In this document: piece by piece, positions 19,025 through 26,873 of the stretch
Numbering within the stretch: position 1 is the first letter of the stretch
How the letters are laid out: every line of letters starts with the position of its first letter
Assembly: GCA_947427285.1 (NCBI GenBank)
Contig: CANEHE010000009.1
Span: forward strand, 1 to 62,298
DNA length: 62,298 bases
Reading direction: 5' to 3'
From: an uncultured Porphyromonadaceae bacterium
Lineage (GTDB): Bacteria; Bacteroidota; Bacteroidia; Bacteroidales; Muribaculaceae
Program-made: the position numbers and the translations under genes
The notes under the pieces: model-generated
What the model saw: only the letters and a program-made list of their open reading frames with translations
Databases searched by the model: none
What the model was told of the DNA's origin: nothing

Positions 19025-20461
19025 TCATTTGGTCAGAACGTATGAGCGCATGGGGGCAAGTAGCCCTGTGAGACGGCCTTTGCTCACTTTGAATTCCTGA
19101 TTGTATACCTTATCATGGTATGATCCGGCTGGAAGTTTTGTCGGGAGGTCAATTGGATTGGCATGTTTGCTGATATTGATGGCTACGGCACCTTTCTTCC
19201 CACGGTTTACGAGAAGGATCTGTCCGTCTGCTGATATCTCGATCTTTTCTTTCTCACCTTTCATGGCAACGCGGAATTTATTTACCGCTGCCACTTCCGG
19301 ATGGAAAAATTCATCGTTGCCGCGTGCCCCGAGGATGTTGTCGCCGTAGTAATTGTTGCGGGTGGAACCCATGGGACGGCTGAAGAAGAGAGGTGTGCCG
19401 TTCTGGCGGGCGGTGAGGAATGCCCAGGCAACACGTATCTGTTCGTCACTAAGGTGTGCGGATTCATGTGCGTTTGCGTATGTGTCGTGGCTTTCAACCC
19501 ATGTGGTAAGATATTCCGGTGCGGAAGAATGGTGGAAACTGATGACGTCAAGACCTTGGGCAGACCCTTTGTCGAGCATCTCCCGTATCAGATGTCCGTA
19601 GCCGGATGCAGTCTGGCCGAAGTAGGAAGCATATTCCTTTTCGGGCACGTTGCGATCCTGAAGCACTTCTCCATATACAAACAGGGAGTCGTAAGGGACA
19701 GAAAGATGAATACCTTTTACGCTTTTGCGTCCTGTAGCGACGTCCCAGAAATCATTTTCTTTCACTCCTTTAGCTGAGTCCACAGGATCCGAATGCACCC
19801 CGATATGCTTGGCGGTGTCGTATCTGAATCCCCGTACCCCCATGTCAAGTAGTTCGTTGACGAATTCCATGTAATATCGCTGAAAGTCCGGATTCTCAGT
19901 GTTTACATCCGGAAGGGCACCTGAGGCCCACAAAGTGCACTGGAGTCGGTTGTTATAGTCTTCCACCGGTTTCATTCCCTGAGAATGGAACATTTTGTCA
20001 CGGCCTCCTACGGCCTTATAAAAATCGGGAGAGACGGCGTCGATATCGAAAGCGGTATGATTAGGAAGCACATCGATAATTATTTTCACATTGTATTTCG
20101 CAGCCGAATCCATCATGACTTGCATCTGTTCTTTGGAACCGAGTATGTTATTCCCGATTTTCCAGTCTGTCGGCTGGTAATAGTAATACCAGTTTCCCTG
20201 TGTCACATTTTCATCGAAAATCTTTTTCCCGCTTCCTTCGGGAGAATAACATTGCTGCACAGGGGATGTCTGGATCATGGTGAATCCGGCATCGGATATG
20301 CGTTTCATATTTTTTGCGATGGATGGAAAGTTCCAGCTCCATGCGTGCAGTATAGTTTCCTGATTTGTGGCGGAAGGGTCATGGATAGTCCTGTCTTTGG
20401 CTTCAACGTGTGTTGAGGCAAATATAATAAGGACGATCGAAAAGAGTGATTTCATATTCAT
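19025..20461 (-). CDS. GH13 alpha-amylase, exported
   Basis: Starch-hydrolysing glycoside hydrolase family 13. Numbering from the second Met (20455): signal peptide 1-19 (MKSLFSIVLIIFASTHVEA), conserved region I DVLPNH (128-133), region II GFRYDTAKH with nucleophile Asp213, region III YGEVLQD with acid/base Glu263, region IV ESHDTY with transition-state Asp324. The C-terminal ~80 residues form the beta-sandwich C domain. No starch-binding module is seen. The single-gene unit has its own promoter and no SusC/D neighbours, so it is not part of a classical starch locus here. Start is ATG 20461 or 20455; longer in-frame extensions upstream cross the promoter and are rejected. Confidence 0.9.
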   Translation of the reverse strand: MNMKSLFSIVLIIFASTHVEAKDRTIHDPSATNQETILHAWSWNFPSIAKNMKRISDAGFTMIQTSPVQQCYSPEGSGKKIFDENVTQGNWYYYYQPTDWKIGNNILGSKEQMQVMMDSAAKYNVKIIIDVLPNHTAFDIDAVSPDFYKAVGGRDKMFHSQGMKPVEDYNNRLQCTLWASGALPDVNTENPDFQRYYMEFVNELLDMGVRGFRYDTAKHIGVHSDPVDSAKGVKENDFWDVATGRKSVKGIHLSVPYDSLFVYGEVLQDRNVPEKEYASYFGQTASGYGHLIREMLDKGSAQGLDVISFHHSSAPEYLTTWVESHDTYANAHESAHLSDEQIRVAWAFLTARQNGTPLFFSRPMGSTRNNYYGDNILGARGNDEFFHPEVAAVNKFRVAMKGEKEKIEISADGQILLVNRGKKGAVAINISKHANPIDLPTKLPAGSYHDKVYNQEFKVSKGRLTGLLAPMRSYVLTK

Positions 20462-20502
20462 GTCAATGGAAAAATATTGTAAGAATTTATTGTTTTGATG
20501 TG

Positions 20503-20533
20503 CAAAAATAGTCAAAATGCGGGTTAATTCAAA
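20503..20533 (-). promoter_or_regulatory. Promoter of the alpha-amylase gene
   Basis: Minus-strand TTTG (20530-20533), 19-base spacer, TATTTTTG (20503-20510). Predicted leader about 35-40 bases. Confidence 0.75.
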
Positions 20534-20639
20534 ATTGAGATGATGCAAAGGAGGGGAGTGTGGGATTTTTTTCTTAACTTTGAAGGCTGAAACGACCCGG
20601 ATACGGGTCGTGGCAGATAAACGTATATTGACTACAGAC

Positions 20640-21392
20640 ATGCCGAATCAATCCCGTAGCCTGTTTATGCATCGCCATCCGGTGTTGGCCAATATCGTCA
20701 TCATTATTCTGGTGGCTGCCTTGGGCATTCTTATTGTCTATTTTTCCATTGCTGTATTTACCCGTCATGGTCAGACCAGAACTGTGCCTGGAGTGGAAAA
20801 CACTTCATATACCGAAGCTATCCAAAGACTTCACGATGCCGGATTACGTTATGAAATACGTGATTCGCTTTATCTTGAGGATGTCAGGCCCGGGTATGTC
20901 GTGGAGCAGTTTCCGAAACGTGGATCCGAAGTAAAACCGGGACGTAAGGTGTTTCTGTATATAAATGCTGTCACTCCCAAGCTGGTTGTGATTGACGATG
21001 ACAACCGTCCCCGGGAATATGCACTTGCCGGATCAAGTGAGCGAAGCGGACTCGCAAGACTTGAAGAACTTGGGTTCAAGAAAGTGAGAGTGGTTCATGT
21101 ACTCGGAAACAATGATATGGTCATAAGGGTGATAGCAAATGGAATACCTGTCCGCAAAACTCAGAAAGTACCTGTAAATGCTTCAATAGTATTGGAAGTG
21201 TCTGATGGTCGTTTGGGTTCGGTGGTAGACTCCTTGACAAATCTTGAAAGTTCAGGTATTCCAGTGGAGGGACTTGAATCACCATCTCCTGAATATGGAG
21301 AGGAAGAGGGATATGAACGTGAACGGCGTGAGCCGTCGAATCCGGGATATATCGAACCTGAAGAGGAGGAAAACAATGAATATCTTGAATGA
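20640..21392 (+). CDS. Single-pass membrane protein with two PASTA domains
   Basis: A 250-residue inner-membrane protein: short cytoplasmic N-terminus, transmembrane helix at about 15-42 (VLANIVIIILVAALGILIVYF), then a PASTA domain (VPGVENTSYTEAIQRLHDAGL...VVEQFPKRGSEVKPG) and a second more divergent one (ALAGSSERSGLARLEELGFK), and an acidic low-complexity tail. PASTA domains bind peptidoglycan or muropeptides; here there is no kinase or transpeptidase domain attached. ATG 20640 is preferred over a TTG at 20580; a TAACTTTG -7 box sits at 20575-20582. It overlaps rluD by 17 bases, a pairing common in Bacteroidota. Confidence 0.85.
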   Translation: MPNQSRSLFMHRHPVLANIVIIILVAALGILIVYFSIAVFTRHGQTRTVPGVENTSYTEAIQRLHDAGLRYEIRDSLYLEDVRPGYVVEQFPKRGSEVKPGRKVFLYINAVTPKLVVIDDDNRPREYALAGSSERSGLARLEELGFKKVRVVHVLGNNDMVIRVIANGIPVRKTQKVPVNASIVLEVSDGRLGSVVDSLTNLESSGIPVEGLESPSPEYGEEEGYERERREPSNPGYIEPEEEENNEYLE

Positions 21393-22455
21393 GACGAATC
21401 CCTCTATTCTCCCGGAAGATGAATTTGAAGAATTAGATGGGGGGCAGAGTTTCATTTCTGATGACGGACGGGAACTTTTCGAGCATTTCCGCTATCAGGC
21501 CGATCGAGGCCAACAATTGCTGCGTGTAGATAAATTTCTGGTGGAAAGGATGCAGCGTACATCCCGCAACCGTATTCAGCAGGCTGCGGATGCCGGATGT
21601 ATTCTTGTCAATGGAAAGGCTGTGAAGTCGTCTTACAAAGTGAAGCCTTTCGACACAGTGTCCATCGTGATGGACCGTCCGCGTTATGAGAATGAGATCA
21701 TCGCGGAAGACATACCGTTGGACATAGTGTATGAGGATGAGGATCTGTTGGTTGTCAATAAACCGGCCGGTCTTGTCGTACATCCCGGTCATGGCAATTA
21801 CTCCGGTACTTTGGTCAATGCTCTGGCTTGGCATTTTAGAGATAACCCTGATTATGATGTGGATGATCCTCGTCTGGGACTGGTGCATCGCATTGATAAG
21901 GATACATCAGGATTGCTTGTAGTCGCAAAGACTCCGGATGCAAAGACTCATCTTGGCAACCAGTTTTTCCATAAGACAACACGTCGGGAATATGTCGCCT
22001 TAGCCTGGGGAGATTTTCCTGAAAAAGAGGGAACCATAACAGGCAATATTGCGCGTAATCCGCGTAATAAGTTGCAGATGGCTGTGTTTGACGATCCGGC
22101 GATCGGGAAGCATGCGGTGACTCATTATTTCCAGATTGAGAGTTTCGGATACGTATCTCTGGTGAAATGTGTGCTTGAGACAGGACGTACCCATCAGATC
22201 CGCGTCCATCTTATGAGCAAGGGACATCCTCTTTTCAATGATGCCCGCTATGGTGGTGACAAGATACTTAAGGGCAATACTTCTTCCAGTTACCGTCAGT
22301 TTATCGAGAATTGCTTTGCGGTGTGTCCCCGTCAGGCCCTTCATGCTCGGACATTGGGTTTTGTGCATCCTCGTACGGGGAAGGAGATGGATTTCGAAGC
22401 ACCGATACCGGATGATATGGGGGCACTTATCGACAAGTGGCGTAGACGGACATAA
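21376..22455 (+). CDS. rluD: RluA-family pseudouridine synthase (RluD-like)
   Basis: A 359-residue tRNA/rRNA-modifying enzyme of the RluA family; the RluD type acts on helix 69 of 23S rRNA. An S4 RNA-binding domain covers about 45-105 (RVDKFLVERMQRTSRNRIQQA). The catalytic motif is HRIDKDTSGLLVVAKT, where the first Asp is the nucleophile, and the late family motif is TGRTHQIRVHL. The start at ATG 21376 follows a purine-rich stretch and overlaps the PASTA gene end. The N-terminal ~40 residues before S4 are acidic and variable. Assignment to RluD rather than RluC rests on overall form, so the target uridines are inferred. Confidence 0.88.
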   Translation: MNILNETNPSILPEDEFEELDGGQSFISDDGRELFEHFRYQADRGQQLLRVDKFLVERMQRTSRNRIQQAADAGCILVNGKAVKSSYKVKPFDTVSIVMDRPRYENEIIAEDIPLDIVYEDEDLLVVNKPAGLVVHPGHGNYSGTLVNALAWHFRDNPDYDVDDPRLGLVHRIDKDTSGLLVVAKTPDAKTHLGNQFFHKTTRREYVALAWGDFPEKEGTITGNIARNPRNKLQMAVFDDPAIGKHAVTHYFQIESFGYVSLVKCVLETGRTHQIRVHLMSKGHPLFNDARYGGDKILKGNTSSSYRQFIENCFAVCPRQALHARTLGFVHPRTGKEMDFEAPIPDDMGALIDKWRRRT

Positions 22456-22482
22456 TTGTATGAATTTTGTGATGAGATGGCA

Positions 22483-23733
22483 TCAATAACGTGATGCACG
22501 TCGATAAAGATACAATCCGATTCCGAGATATACGACGTTTGGAATTTCCATTGCTATGAACGGAGTAGTCAGGCCTGAAACGGCAAACGAACTTGTGACA
22601 GTAGAGAAAAGGATATAACTGAAACTAAGTGCCAATCCGATACCGATATTCAGACCCATTCCCCCTTTTACTTTCCGTGATGACAGAGACATGCCGATGA
22701 GTGTCAGGATGAATGCCGCCGCTGTTGTGGCATATCGCCGCTCACGTTCTATTTCAAATGCTTTTATATTGGCCACTCCTCTCATTCGCTGTTTCTCGAT
22801 GTAATCGTTAAGTTGAGGTGTGGTAAGCGTTTCCTGATCGTTGGCTGATATGAGGAAATCTTTCGGTTCTATGGGTAGCACAGTGTCAATGCTTGAGCCG
22901 CGCGTGATTTTCTCCCGCATGCCGTTGAAGTCCCGGATCATATAATCTTTTACTGTCCATTGATATGTTTTGGTAGAGTCATAGATTACAGTATTGCCGG
23001 TGAGCCGGCTCATAAGTTTCTTCCCTTCGAATTTATCAAGCGAGAAACGGTAGCCGGTTTTGTTTGTGTTGTCAAACCGTCCGAAGTAGGCCACGACTCC
23101 AGGCTTCACCTGAAGTTGGATGTTGGTGCCGGAATCGACCCGTTTATTGCGTACATACTTGTTGGTATAATCTATCCGGCGGACATTCGTGGGTGGAATG
23201 AGATAGTTTGACAACACGAATGTGAGGGCGGCGATAATTGCTGCACCGACCATATAGGGACGCAACAGGCGATGAAAACTTACTCCAGAGGAGAGGATTG
23301 CGATTATTTCAGAGTTACCGGCAAGTTTGGAAGTGAAAAATATCACAGAGATGAATACAAACAGCGGAGACAGCTGATTGGCGAAGAAAGGAAGGAAAGA
23401 GAGAAAATAGTCGAAGAGGGTTTCTTTGAGTGGCGCGGTCAGAAAGGCATCAAGTTTCTCGGTGACATCAAACATAGCGATCACGGCCAGAAAAAGAATC
23501 GTGGCCATGAAATATGTTCCTAAGAATTTCTTTAGGATATATAAATCAAGAATCTTTATTTTCAACGAGAATTTTCCTGGCCAGCGTAGACGGGGGGAAA
23601 CAGAGGTAGGATTCGGTACGGTTTCCGATGTCTCTTCAGTGATGATGACCGGAGTAGATATCTGTTCGGATTCGTCAGGACGATCCGTTTTGTCATGTGG
23701 CAATGGTTCTATTCTCTTCTTAAAAAACTTCAT
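22483..23733 (-). CDS. LptF/LptG-family permease
   Basis: Inner-membrane subunit of the lipopolysaccharide export machine (LptB2FG). The 416-residue protein has a poorly conserved, charged N-terminus, then LKIKILDLYILKKFLGTYF (the amphipathic entry helix of YjgP/YjgQ proteins), three transmembrane helices, a long periplasmic beta-jellyroll (roughly residues 170-290) and three more helices near the C-terminus (TAAAFILTLIGMSLSS; GLNIGIGLALSFSYILF). ATG 23733 is preferred; an in-frame ATG at 23814 would run into the tgt coding end. It is transcribed with tgt. A second LptF/G gene must exist elsewhere; which of the two this is cannot be told. Confidence 0.88.
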   Translation of the reverse strand: MKFFKKRIEPLPHDKTDRPDESEQISTPVIITEETSETVPNPTSVSPRLRWPGKFSLKIKILDLYILKKFLGTYFMATILFLAVIAMFDVTEKLDAFLTAPLKETLFDYFLSFLPFFANQLSPLFVFISVIFFTSKLAGNSEIIAILSSGVSFHRLLRPYMVGAAIIAALTFVLSNYLIPPTNVRRIDYTNKYVRNKRVDSGTNIQLQVKPGVVAYFGRFDNTNKTGYRFSLDKFEGKKLMSRLTGNTVIYDSTKTYQWTVKDYMIRDFNGMREKITRGSSIDTVLPIEPKDFLISANDQETLTTPQLNDYIEKQRMRGVANIKAFEIERERRYATTAAAFILTLIGMSLSSRKVKGGMGLNIGIGLALSFSYILFSTVTSSFAVSGLTTPFIAMEIPNVVYLGIGLYLYRRASRY

Positions 23734-23771
23734 CTGTGTGGAAGTATATTTTAAACAGCCTCTTAATGACC

Positions 23772-24902
23772 TCAGAGCCTTCGTGTCACATTTTCCACCA
23801 TTTTGGGTTTCCATTCGGCAAAATCACCTTTTTCGATATGTCGTCGTGCCTCATCTACCAGCCATAGATAGAAAGCCAGATTGTGGATCGAACAGATCTG
23901 CAGACCGAGGAGTTCACCGGTTGTGACAAGATGACGGACGTAGGCACGGGAATATTCCGCATCTACCCATGCCGGACCACCTTCATCTAAAGGGGAGAAA
24001 TCATCGGCCCATTTGCGGTTGCGCATGTTCATGATCCCGTTGCGGGTGAATATCATTCCGTTACGGCCATTGCGGGTCGGCATCACGCAGTCCATCATAT
24101 CAACTCCGCGATCTATGGCTTCCAGAATATTCGCCGGTGTCCCGACGCCCATCAGATAACGCGGGCGATCGTTTGGCAGAATCGCATTGACCACTTCGAT
24201 CATTTCATACATTTTTTCTGTCGGTTCGCCGACGGCAAGACCGCCTATGGCGTTGCCGTCGGCACCGAGAGAGGCGACAAATTCTGCCGAACGTTTCCGG
24301 AGATCGGGATATACACATCCCTGAACAATCGGAAAATAAGACTGGTAATGACCGTATATAGGTTCAGTGTTGCGATAATGCTCCCATCCACGGGCAAGCC
24401 ATCGGTGTGTAAGATCGAGTGAACGGGCAGCGTACTCGTAGTCTGCGGTTCCAGGCGCACATTCGTCGAGAGCCATCATTATGTCAGAACCTATGATGCG
24501 CTGTATATCGACCACATTTTCCGGGGTGAACAGGTGTTTGCTGCCGTCTATATGGCTGCGAAAGAGAGCTCCTTCTTCCCGCAGTTTGCGTTGTGATGAG
24601 AGGGAGAATACCTGAAATCCTCCTGAGTCTGTGAGTATGGGGAGGTCCCAGCCCATGAACTTATGCAGCCCTCCGGCCCGGTGCAGTATATCGGTACCTG
24701 GACGAAGGTATAGATGATATGTGTTGCCGAGAATTATCCGGGCTTTTATGTCGTCGCGTAGTTCCCGTTGATGTACTCCCTTGACAGATCCGACAGTGCC
24801 TACCGGCATAAACACTGGTGTCCGCACAGGACCGTGTGCTGTTGTGAACGTGCCGGCTCTGGCAGATGAGTCACGGACTGTCGCTTCAATGGTGAAGGTC
24901 AT
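23772..24902 (-). CDS. tgt: Queuine tRNA-ribosyltransferase
   Basis: Exchanges guanine for a queuosine precursor at position 34 of GUN tRNAs. The 376-residue TIM-barrel enzyme shows VFMPVGTVGSVKG, the substrate region ILGNTYHLYLRPG, TDSGGFQVFSL with the conserved Asp, GGLAVGEP, and the late nucleophile region DCVMPTRNGR. The C-terminal zinc site is present as QICSIHN with preceding residues, although the usual CxCxxC is altered to a shorter pattern here (YVRHLV...LLGLQICSIHN), which is typical of Bacteroidota only in part. ATG 24902 and 24914 are both possible. The promoter at 24970-25001 drives tgt and the Lpt permease. Confidence 0.92.
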   Translation of the reverse strand: MTFTIEATVRDSSARAGTFTTAHGPVRTPVFMPVGTVGSVKGVHQRELRDDIKARIILGNTYHLYLRPGTDILHRAGGLHKFMGWDLPILTDSGGFQVFSLSSQRKLREEGALFRSHIDGSKHLFTPENVVDIQRIIGSDIMMALDECAPGTADYEYAARSLDLTHRWLARGWEHYRNTEPIYGHYQSYFPIVQGCVYPDLRKRSAEFVASLGADGNAIGGLAVGEPTEKMYEMIEVVNAILPNDRPRYLMGVGTPANILEAIDRGVDMMDCVMPTRNGRNGMIFTRNGIMNMRNRKWADDFSPLDEGGPAWVDAEYSRAYVRHLVTTGELLGLQICSIHNLAFYLWLVDEARRHIEKGDFAEWKPKMVENVTRRL

Positions 24903-24969
24903 TTGTGATTGCATATATAGTCAGCACTGTCGGATGTGGCTGACAATGCCACTTGATCCCGACAGTCTG

Positions 24970-25001
24970 CAAAGTTAGTGTTAAATCCTGACGCGGACAA
25001 A
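24970..25001 (-). promoter_or_regulatory. Promoter of the tgt-lptF/G operon
   Basis: Minus-strand TTTG (24998-25001), 20-base spacer, TAACTTTG (24970-24977): a perfect consensus match. It sits immediately after the stop of the upstream ABC permease gene. Confidence 0.8.
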
Positions 25002-25004
25002 TGG

Positions 25005-25904
25005 TTATTTGGACCGGAGGAAAGTTATTATGTCGCGTGGAGAGAATTTTTTACCTTTGAGCAATAGAGAAGAGGTATAGATCTTTCCTGCGAATGCCAC
25101 TGAGAGAAGAGCGCATCCATACAGTGTGACCAGAGACAGGATGCACATCCACAGAGGTGAATCAGATCCTACGGCATTGACAGTGCCGACTGTAGGAGAT
25201 GTGAATGGAATGAACATGCATATTGTGGCAAACACTCCCTCTCCATGATCTACGGCGTATTCTCCTATATAAAAAGCTCCGAGAAGCAGAAATGTGAGCA
25301 CAGACATATATTCCTGATTTTCATTGTTTTTGTCAGTCATGGCTCCTACGGCCGCAAAAAGCGATCCATAGAATATATATCCTCCGATGAAGAAAAGGAT
25401 GCTCCATATCAGACTTTTCCAGAACATCGATTCAAACAGGAAAGAGAAAGACATATCCGGTACAAATACTATAATCAGTCCAGCCGCAATGATTCCGGTG
25501 AGCAGAAACCAGAGCATCAGTTGTGTCAGTCCGATAAGTCCGACAGCTATTATTTTTGCCATAAGCATAGTGCGCCCGTCGACACATGTGGCGAGAATCT
25601 CGACTATACGGTTGCATTTCTCGGTTTTAACCTTGTTGAAGATTTGTGCTCCATACATCATTATGAAAAGAGTAAGGAGCATGCCAAGCATCATCCCGAG
25701 GATTTTGGCTGGTGTCATCTCATCAGGTTCCGGTGCCGCGAAGTTGGCTGCCTTGGAGAGAGAATCGGAATCTCCCGCAAGAAATCCGATGAAGATACCG
25801 AAGCCGACCATTACAACCGGGAATACGAATGTAGCTATCCAGAACGACTTCGACCGTATATCGGTGAGGTACTCGTTTTTTATTATAAGTGATAGTTGCG
25901 ACAT
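25005..25904 (-). CDS. ABC-2 type permease, compact NatB/YhaP-like
   Basis: Membrane subunit of an ABC exporter, partner of the ATPase just upstream. The 299-residue protein starts SQLSLIIKNEYLTDIRSKSFWIAT, a hallmark of NatB/YhaP permeases, has one transmembrane helix at about 22-43, and five more between 65 and 285. Family members normally carry a large extracytoplasmic domain between helices 1 and 2; here only about 25 residues (GDSDSLSKAANFAAPEPDEMTP) separate them, so the protein is about 100 residues shorter than usual. No frameshift is visible. Possible substrates are Na+, small peptides or toxic lipids. It lies eight bases after the ATPase gene. Confidence 0.82.
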   Translation of the reverse strand: MSQLSLIIKNEYLTDIRSKSFWIATFVFPVVMVGFGIFIGFLAGDSDSLSKAANFAAPEPDEMTPAKILGMMLGMLLTLFIMMYGAQIFNKVKTEKCNRIVEILATCVDGRTMLMAKIIAVGLIGLTQLMLWFLLTGIIAAGLIIVFVPDMSFSFLFESMFWKSLIWSILFFIGGYIFYGSLFAAVGAMTDKNNENQEYMSVLTFLLLGAFYIGEYAVDHGEGVFATICMFIPFTSPTVGTVNAVGSDSPLWMCILSLVTLYGCALLSVAFAGKIYTSSLLLKGKKFSPRDIITFLRSK

Positions 25905-25912
25905 GAGATGTT

Positions 25913-26839
25913 TCAGTTATTTGTTGTGGCATATTTTAGGAAGATGTCGTTGAGTGAGGGCAGTTCTTCTTCAAAATGCAGTATCTCTCCCTGAATGGCG
26001 ACTGCTTCCAGAATATCTGAGTTTCTGGCACCTTCTTTTTTACGTAATCTATAGGCGAATCCTTTGCGCCAGTTTTTTGTTTCCGCAGGTATGGCTTCAG
26101 AGAGGAGTCCGGAGTCCATTAGCATCGGTAGTGAAAGCTCTCGGCGCGTGGTAAGAAGAATGGAATCAGTACGATGATTCTCCTTGATATCGGATATGTG
26201 TCCGTTGAGCAGCAGACGGCCATGGTTTATTAGAGCGATGTCTGAGCATATCTCCTCTATCGCAGGCATGTTGTGGGAAGAGAGCATGATTGTCGTTCCG
26301 TTGGAATGAAGTCTGGTGATCAACTCCTGGAGAAGTGCTCCGTTTATGGGGTCGAATCCACTGAAAGGTTCGTCAAGAATGACAAGGTCGGGTTCATGTA
26401 CCAGTGTCGCGATAATCTGTACTTTCTGCTGGTTTCCCTTAGACAGTTCTTTTACACGCCTACGACGGTCCGGAGTGAGATTGAACAGATCCATGTAGTC
26501 ATTCATCACCACTCTCAGTCGTGCCGGATCGCCACCCTTGAGGAGACCGAAATACATTATCTGGTCTTCGACCCGCATTTTGTCGTATAGGCCGCGTTCT
26601 TCCGGCATATATCCTATCATGTGGTTTGCTTCGCGTGATGCAGGCATTCCTTTGACAGTCACAGAACCGGAATCTGAGATCAGAATAGAGTTTATTATTC
26701 GAAGAAGAGTGGTTTTCCCGGCACCGTTAGGCCCGAGAAGTCCGCAGATGGATCCTTCGGATACGTCAAAACTTATATCGTCGAGTGCGGTTTTGGTCGT
26801 GTATCGTTTTGTAAGGTTTCGGATCTCAAGTATATTCAT
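25913..26839 (-). CDS. ABC transporter ATP-binding protein (NatA-like)
   Basis: ATPase subunit of the NatAB-like exporter, 308 residues. Walker A GPNGAGKTT at about 39-47, signature KELSKGNQQK (degenerate LSGGQ as LSKGN, common in NatA/YhaQ-type), Walker B LVILDEPFSGFDP, and the switch His in LSSHNM. A C-terminal ~80-residue extension, as in DUF4162-bearing exporters, follows. ATG 26839 was preferred over an in-frame TTG at 26848. It follows dnaG by about 34 bases and may be read from the dapA promoter or from its own unrecognised one. Confidence 0.9.
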   Translation of the reverse strand: MNILEIRNLTKRYTTKTALDDISFDVSEGSICGLLGPNGAGKTTLLRIINSILISDSGSVTVKGMPASREANHMIGYMPEERGLYDKMRVEDQIMYFGLLKGGDPARLRVVMNDYMDLFNLTPDRRRRVKELSKGNQQKVQIIATLVHEPDLVILDEPFSGFDPINGALLQELITRLHSNGTTIMLSSHNMPAIEEICSDIALINHGRLLLNGHISDIKENHRTDSILLTTRRELSLPMLMDSGLLSEAIPAETKNWRKGFAYRLRKKEGARNSDILEAVAIQGEILHFEEELPSLNDIFLKYATTNN

Positions 26840-26873
26840 TGGTTTCAATATCTGGATTGAATTTTATCGATGT

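Noticed and set aside
25245..25892. 215-codon open frame on the plus strand opposite the ABC permease
   Set aside because: Low-complexity antisense translation; the minus-strand product is a clear membrane permease.
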